Of a stretch of 53,604 nt of DNA, positions 49,274-53,604 are shown piece after piece. The first letter of the stretch is position 1. Each line of letters begins with the position of its first letter. The position numbers and the translations under genes are program-made. The notes below the pieces were generated by a model. That model saw only the letters and a list, made by a program, of their open reading frames with translations. It made no database searches and was not told the origin of the DNA. The stretch comes from Clostridiales bacterium (GTDB lineage: Bacteria; Bacillota; Clostridia; Christensenellales; Borkfalkiaceae), in assembly GCA_015071005.1 (NCBI GenBank), contig SVIG01000010.1, forward strand, positions 1 to 53,604, read 5' to 3'.

Positions 49274-50906
49274 CTTCTTCACCTACCAAAAGTATTTCGT
49301 GCTTTGCACGCATTTTCGTTTCCTGCTTCGTGATATACAGCTTCACCAAGAACGCCAAGCCTTTGACGATCAAATTGATTGCCAAAATCATAAGCGATAC
49401 GATTGCCGTACCTTCCATAAAGGACTGTGATTCGAGCTGTGGAATCATGAGCGAAAGCGTCGTTGTTCTGAAATTCACCAAGAAGGATACCGCCGAAATG
49501 GTGATCATTGCGTTGACAAAATAGTACGCGTACATTTCCACAATCGTGAGCATCGTGCTGGGTACGTATACGGAAATCAAAAGGCGCATTTTGCTAATCC
49601 CAAGCGTTGCCGCTACGTCTTCCAAATTGGAATTGAATTTGGAAAGAGAGTTGTATGCAAGCAAATACGGCGACGAGAAGAAATGCACGATATTTACGAT
49701 TACCAAAATAAAGATCGTCGAATAAATCGGCACGTCTTTGAAGGTCAAAACAAAGGACAAGCCCAATACCACACCAGGGATTGCAAGCGAAAGCAAGCTG
49801 ATGAAATGCATGGCTTTATTGGAAATATGTTTCCCCGATCTCGACGTAATATACGCCGCAAAATAGGAAAGTATCGTACCGAACAACGACGTCAAAAGCG
49901 CAACGGCAATCGACACGATAAGCGGCGTTTTAAGACCGCCCGATATAAGACTGCGCAAGTGCCCTAACGAGAAGGTTTTATCAATCGGGTACTGCTTTAC
50001 AAACCCTTGACAAGCAAACGCCACGATAGGCAAACAAAGCAAGAACACCGCCAAAGAAAAGCCTACGTAAAGCAAAATATCTCTCGTCGTATTCCTTTCC
50101 ACTTGATACTTTTTCGTGACCGTACTCGCCGAAACGCCCGTGTTGCTCTTTCTCAAATCGAGCAAGAACGCCACCACCGCAGGCGCAAGCAACACAATCC
50201 CGACAACCGCACCGCTTGAAAAGTCCATAAGCCCAATAACTTCGCGGTACATATATACGGGCAAGGTCATTTTCATACCACCCGTAATAAGCGCAACGCC
50301 GTAGTCGGTGAAAACCATCGTAAACACGGAAATACAAGCCGACACAATCGTTCCTTTCATGGATGGCAACGTGATTTTTACGAACTGACGCCACTTAGAA
50401 AAGCCCAAAACGCTGGACGATTCGTAAATCGTATAATCTTCGTATTGGAAGGAATCGTAAAAGAGCAGGAACGCCACGGGGAAGGAATAAAGCACCGAGC
50501 CCATAATAATCCCCGTATAGCCGTAAACGTGGATATTCCAACCCAAGAGATTGGTGATAAGTCCGTTATCCCCAAAAAGAAGCACCACGCCCGTGCCGTG
50601 CGAAATACTCGGCAAAAGCATCGGTATCGAGAACAAAATCACCCACATCGCCTTTAAGCGGACGTTCGAACGATTGAGCGCGTAGGCAAGCGCAAACGCC
50701 AACACTACGGAAATAATCGTTGCAATCACCGTCGTAATGAGCGAGTTTTTCAGCATCGGGAAAAACTGCGCGGATTTGAACACACCCGTAATCGAATCAC
50801 CGCGAATCTTCGAGAACAAAACGATGATAGGCAACAGCACCGTCACCGCCAAATACACGAGAAGGGCGTATTTTAAGCTAGAAAAGGTCTTATTCTTCCG
50901 CATATT
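49263..50906 (-). CDS. ABC transporter permease, two fused domains
   Basis: 547 residues with two BPD-type permease halves (about 1-265 and 280-547), about 12 membrane segments. Each half carries a coupling-helix region of the form E-x-x-x-x-L-G (ESSSVLGFSKWRQFVKITLP; EDVAATLGISKMRLLISVYVP). Fused permeases are typical of the Fe3+/phosphonate/thiamine group (FbpB, PhnU-V-like). ATG 50906 follows GGAG and overlaps the ATPase gene by 17 bases, so translation is coupled. Confidence 0.9.
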   Translation of the reverse strand, partial: NMRKNKTFSSLKYALLVYLAVTVLLPIIVLFSKIRGDSITGVFKSAQFFPMLKNSLITTVIATIISVVLAFALAYALNRSNVRLKAMWVILFSIPMLLPSISHGTGVVLLFGDNGLITNLLGWNIHVYGYTGIIMGSVLYSFPVAFLLFYDSFQYEDYTIYESSSVLGFSKWRQFVKITLPSMKGTIVSACISVFTMVFTDYGVALITGGMKMTLPVYMYREVIGLMDFSSGAVVGIVLLAPAVVAFLLDLRKSNTGVSASTVTKKYQVERNTTRDILLYVGFSLAVFLLCLPIVAFACQGFVKQYPIDKTFSLGHLRSLISGGLKTPLIVSIAVALLTSLFGTILSYFAAYITSRSGKHISNKAMHFISLLSLAIPGVVLGLSFVLTFKDVPIYSTIFILVIVNIVHFFSSPYLLAYNSLSKFNSNLEDVAATLGISKMRLLISVYVPSTMLTIVEMYAYYFVNAMITISAVSFLVNFRTTTLSLMIPQLESQSFMEGTAIVSLMILAINLIVKGLAFLVKLYITKQETKMRAKHEILLVGEEDVK

Positions 50907-51675
50907 CACTCCGCCCCGTGTAGCGCAACAAGTCGGCATATTTCTTATCCAACTGGTCTACGACGAACTCTTTTACGTAGTCGCTTGCGGGATTTTTATA
51001 AATTTCCAAAGGCGTATCAAGCTGCTCGATTACCCCTTCGTTCATGACCATAATACGATCGCTCAAGAAGAAAGCTTCTTCCTGATCGTGCGTGATAAAG
51101 AGCATGGTCGCGTTGAATTTCTTTTGCAAGGATTTCAGCTCCGCTTTCATAATCTCGCGATTCGTTACGTCGAGCGCGGAAATCGGCTCGTCGAGCAAAA
51201 TCACGTCGGGGTTCATCGCAAGCGTTCTCGCAATCGCCACACGTTGCTGCTGCCCGCCCGAAAGCTGATTCGGATACTTATGTATCTGATCGGTCAAGCC
51301 CACGTTCTCGATCGTTTTCATTGCAATTTCCTTGGCTTTTTCCTTCGTGTCCTTACGCAAGGTAAGCGCGTACATAACGTTTTGCAATACGTTCATATTC
51401 GGGAACAACGCATAGTTTTGGAATACAATCCCCATCCCGCGTTCAGAGCTGGGAAGCGCGGAAATTTCCTGCCCGTCCTTAAAAATTTCGCCGCTATCCT
51501 TCGTTTCAAGCCCAATTAAAATACGAAGAAGCGTCGTTTTACCGCAACCGGACGGACCTAAAATCGAGAGAAACTCCCCTTCGTGCAAGTCGAACGAGAT
51601 ATTATCCAAAATCACTTTATTGCCAAATTTTTTCGTAAGCTCTTTTACGATCAATTTCGAATTTAATACTTCCAT
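50890..51675 (-). CDS. ABC transporter ATP-binding protein
   Basis: 261 residues. Walker A GPSGCGKTT, Q-loop VFQNYALFPNM, signature LSGGQQQR, Walker B VILLDEP, H-loop ITHDQEEA. Short form without the C-terminal regulatory TOBE domain seen in full-length FbpC or PotA (about 350 residues). Powers the importer with the upstream binding protein and downstream fused permease. Its start overlaps the binding-protein gene by 13 bases. Confidence 0.95.
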   Translation of the reverse strand: MEVLNSKLIVKELTKKFGNKVILDNISFDLHEGEFLSILGPSGCGKTTLLRILIGLETKDSGEIFKDGQEISALPSSERGMGIVFQNYALFPNMNVLQNVMYALTLRKDTKEKAKEIAMKTIENVGLTDQIHKYPNQLSGGQQQRVAIARTLAMNPDVILLDEPISALDVTNREIMKAELKSLQKKFNATMLFITHDQEEAFFLSDRIMVMNEGVIEQLDTPLEIYKNPASDYVKEFVVDQLDKKYADLLRYTGRSEYAEE

Positions 51676-52655
51676 AAGTCTAACAATCTTTCCTTTTCTT
51701 TATCGTCCTGTATTCCCGTCATATTTGCATAAACAATATTCGAGGGATAGTTTTCAATGGCAATCGTTTGTCCTTTATAGACAAGCTCGGGAGAATAATG
51801 TTCTTTATCATATAAGAAGAACTCGTTGATAATGTAATCAAACACTTCTTCAACGCCCGCCTTATCCTTATGCCCCTTGATAATCGCCGTACCCGTCAAG
51901 GAATAGGGCGAACCCTCTTGGGGATAAATAATTTCAAAGGGGAAACTATTATTGATTTCGCTAACGGCTTGGAAGGTGAGCGCCAAACCGACTGCGATTT
52001 CCCCTTGTTTAAGCATTTTGATAGGGCCAGAACCCGATTCCGTGAACTGCTTCAAATTCTTGTGCAACTTGTCCACGTACTCAATCGTCGCGTCTTCTCC
52101 CCAATTGTTTACCCAACTTTTATAGAAGAAATATCCCGTACCGCTCGATTTCGGATCGGGCATTGCGAGCAACCCTTTATACTGCGGATCTAACAAATCC
52201 TCGTAAGAATCGGGCGTTTCCAACTTATACTTATCGAGTACGTTGCGGTTCACGATAATCGCGCCAGCCTGTTTTTCCCAAGTCACCCATAAATCGCCGT
52301 TGTCCTTGGGGGTAAGGCCGTCAAGATACTCAATCTCGCTCTTATTCGTAATATCGCTAATATCGGCGAGATTCTTTGCAATTTTATTCATATAGCCCGT
52401 TTCCAGACCGACCAAAATATCGATTTCCGTCTTTTTGCCTTCGGTATAGACCTTTGTTGCCGCTTTACCCGTAGACATATATTGCACTTCGATATTTTTA
52501 TCGGGGAATTGTTTTTTGAGCTGCCGTTCCATTTCTTCGTTGCGGAATTGCTCGGATGAACAGCAAATCACAATACTTTCCTTACTGTTCCCAAGCACCG
52601 CAAACCCCGTGAAAAAGAGGGTAACCGCCAATAGTGCGATTAAAATTTTCTTCAT
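51663..52655 (-). CDS. ABC transporter substrate-binding protein (AfuA/FbpA/PhnS type)
   Basis: 330 residues. N-terminal signal segment (KILIALLAVTLFFTGFAVLG) without a lipobox Cys (LGNS where LxGC is expected), so it may remain anchored by an uncleaved segment or be released. Periplasmic-binding-protein type 2 fold: VICCSSEQFRN, QYMSTGKAATKVYTEGK, DILVGLETGYM, PDPKSSGTGYFFY, LKQGEIAVGLAL, as in binders of Fe3+, thiamine, 2-aminoethylphosphonate and sugar phosphates. The partner cytidylyltransferase makes an aminophosphonate or phosphocholine-like ligand more likely than iron, but this is inference. First gene of the operon. Confidence 0.88.
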   Translation of the reverse strand: MKKILIALLAVTLFFTGFAVLGNSKESIVICCSSEQFRNEEMERQLKKQFPDKNIEVQYMSTGKAATKVYTEGKKTEIDILVGLETGYMNKIAKNLADISDITNKSEIEYLDGLTPKDNGDLWVTWEKQAGAIIVNRNVLDKYKLETPDSYEDLLDPQYKGLLAMPDPKSSGTGYFFYKSWVNNWGEDATIEYVDKLHKNLKQFTESGSGPIKMLKQGEIAVGLALTFQAVSEINNSFPFEIIYPQEGSPYSLTGTAIIKGHKDKAGVEEVFDYIINEFFLYDKEHYSPELVYKGQTIAIENYPSNIVYANMTGIQDDKEKERLLDLWKY

Positions 52656-52748
52656 ACGTTACTTTTCCTTGCTTTATTCGTTCAGTTTTCGTGCATTTTT
52701 ACCATTTTTTGAATGCCCATACCCCATTTTGAACGCAAATAGAATCCG

Positions 52749-52774
52749 CAGTCTTTTCTTGTTCAAAAAGACTG
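52749..52774 (-). promoter_or_regulatory. Hairpin in the leader of the ABC operon
   Basis: CAGTCTTTT/AAAAGACTG (9-bp perfect stem, 8-base loop) inside the ~145-base leader. No T-run follows. Two CCATTTT-TTGAA-type motifs about 20 bp apart lie between it and the gene (near 52703 and 52723). Confidence 0.45.
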
Positions 52775-52807
52775 GGATTTTCGCGAAATATGAACATTTA
52801 CTCGTAC

Positions 52808-52836
52808 ATTATAGCAATCGCGCGCATATAAGTCAA
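52808..52836 (-). promoter_or_regulatory. Promoter of the ABC importer operon
   Basis: Leftward TTGACT, 17-base spacer, TATAAT; start near 52801. Confidence 0.8.
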
Positions 52837-52861
52837 GCAATTTACTACGTAAATTATAAAA

Positions 52862-52986
52862 TAAAAAAACGCGGAGCGTTAGCGTAATGTTCTTAACGAA
52901 GAAATCGCGCTAACCGAGTAGGACGAAGAAAAAATCCATCATGGACGAAAGTCTGTGATGGATTTTTTCTATATGCCGCAAACCGA
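52862..52986. other. Non-coding stretch with two inverted repeats
   Basis: GTTAGCG near 52878 can pair with CGCTAAC near 52909. A 13-bp perfect inverted repeat AAAAAATCCATCA/TGATGGATTTTTT (52929-52968) has terminator form on both strands, but no gene ends here. Either a remnant of a lost gene or a small RNA. Confidence 0.45.
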
Positions 52987-53015
52987 TTGAATAAAGATAA
53001 AAATTATGATATAAT
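52987..53015 (+). promoter_or_regulatory. Promoter of the right-edge gene
   Basis: TTGAAT, 17-base spacer, TATAAT; start near 53022. Confidence 0.72.
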
Positions 53016-53044
53016 TAAAGAGAACTTTTGAAAGGAGATTACCT

Positions 53045-53604
53045 ATGGATTTATTAAAGCCCTGTTGCGAATACAAGTATTACGAACACTATGATGATTC
53101 CAAACTGCTTAATGAGATTCAACAAAATATATCCACTTCCATAGCGAGCTTGGATAAAGAATATGCGTATGTTTTTTATAGGATGATGAACACACGCCCT
53201 TGTATATTTTGGAATAAAGATGTTTACACTCAAACTGTATCATTACTCGAAAAACTTTTTCAAGATCACCCCAATGAGTTGAAAATAGAAGCAGATACAT
53301 ATAATTATTTCTTGATGGGATATGATGCTTACTGCCAATTATGCGATACTATATTGGACATAAGCGGTTTTAATATTGAGCAAGAAATAAAAACCAGACT
53401 TTATCGATTGCCGACATATTCAACCATCTTGGAAAGCTGTTTGTCAAACTTTTTAAGTTTAATTGCAGTAATCACAGGACAAGGCGTTGGTAAGGATTAC
53501 ACAACGCAAAACAAATTAGGACAACTTATCCCGGTGTTAGAATCAAATGGATATACCGAAATATCACAACGCATTAATGTTAACATCAGGAATGCCATAA
53601 ATCA
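53045..53604 (+). CDS. Unknown protein, 3'-truncated by the window edge
   Basis: At least 186 residues, open to the end of the window. Begins MDLLKPCCEYKYYEHYDD; ATG is preceded by AAAGGAGATT at good spacing and a promoter at 52987-53015. No named family recognised. The visible sequence looks alpha-helical (LLNEIQQNISTSIASLDKE, SLLEKLFQDHPNE, SCLSNFLSLIAVITGQG). It ends VNIRNAIN followed by a codon starting CA; if that is His the sequence would read R-N-x3-H, the pattern of HEPN-domain ribonucleases and related proteins, often in defence or toxin systems. Base composition is AT-rich compared with the ABC operon, so it may be the start of an accessory region. Confidence 0.7.
   Translation, partial: MDLLKPCCEYKYYEHYDDSKLLNEIQQNISTSIASLDKEYAYVFYRMMNTRPCIFWNKDVYTQTVSLLEKLFQDHPNELKIEADTYNYFLMGYDAYCQLCDTILDISGFNIEQEIKTRLYRLPTYSTILESCLSNFLSLIAVITGQGVGKDYTTQNKLGQLIPVLESNGYTEISQRINVNIRNAIN

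Overview
The window looks like a chromosomal segment of a low-to-mid-GC Gram-positive anaerobe (Bacillota, Clostridia-like; no closer placement is possible from the sequence). Reasons: near-consensus sigma-A promoters with 17-base spacers and AGGAGG-type ribosome sites; DnaD-type primosome protein, YwlE arginine phosphatase, UPF0210/UPF0237 pair, DUF951-LepB pair, lipobox lipoproteins; and an anaerobe's redox/energy genes (NfnAB-like transhydrogenase, PPi-type phosphofructokinase).

Layout. 1-2.0 kb: end of a mobile element with two overlapping tyrosine recombinases running up to the 3' end of a tRNA-Pro(AGG). 2.2-25.4 kb: chromosomal genes, mostly leftward: a YfhO membrane protein with a Gfo/Idh oxidoreductase, nfnBA, a rightward CPA2 antiporter, an M20 amidohydrolase, two surface lipoproteins (one carrying sialyltransferase-like motifs), a COG2509 flavoprotein behind a guanine-type riboswitch, a rightward HAD-guanylate-kinase-like fusion, a GH78-like rhamnosidase, PPi-PFK, a chimeric lipoprotein/half-ribokinase gene and a divergent AraC regulator. 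25.4-30.7 kb: accessory, AT-rich and repeat-dense region next to tRNA-Leu(CAG), with tRNA 3'-end remnants, two arrays of short motifs spaced about 20-21 bp, a surface lipoprotein preceded by a structured leader RNA, and two unknown genes. 30.7-45.2 kb: a long leftward housekeeping block (pepE, mscS, upp, rpiB, ywlE, tsaC, dnaB, pepF, UPF0210, ACT protein, degV, DUF951-lepB, a hydrolase-like protein), whose tsaC-ywlE-rpiB-upp order recalls the Bacillus ywlC-upp region. 45.2-47.8 kb: a rightward DnaD-type gene, tRNA-Ser(GGA) and a 118-bp direct repeat. 47.8-52.8 kb: DUF1508 protein and an ABC importer operon ending in an HTH-nucleotidyltransferase. 53.0 kb to the end: the start of an unknown AT-rich gene running off the window.

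How it fits together. Purine signals cluster at 17.2-17.5 kb (guanine aptamer leftward, guanylate-kinase-like gene rightward). DnaB and the DnaD-type protein are both replication-initiation factors and both carry unusual C-termini. The most unusual non-gene signal is a recurrent kind of array (27.1, 30.4 and 43.2 kb): 5-7 copies of a 7-9 base motif at a period of roughly 21 bp, each array with its own motif.
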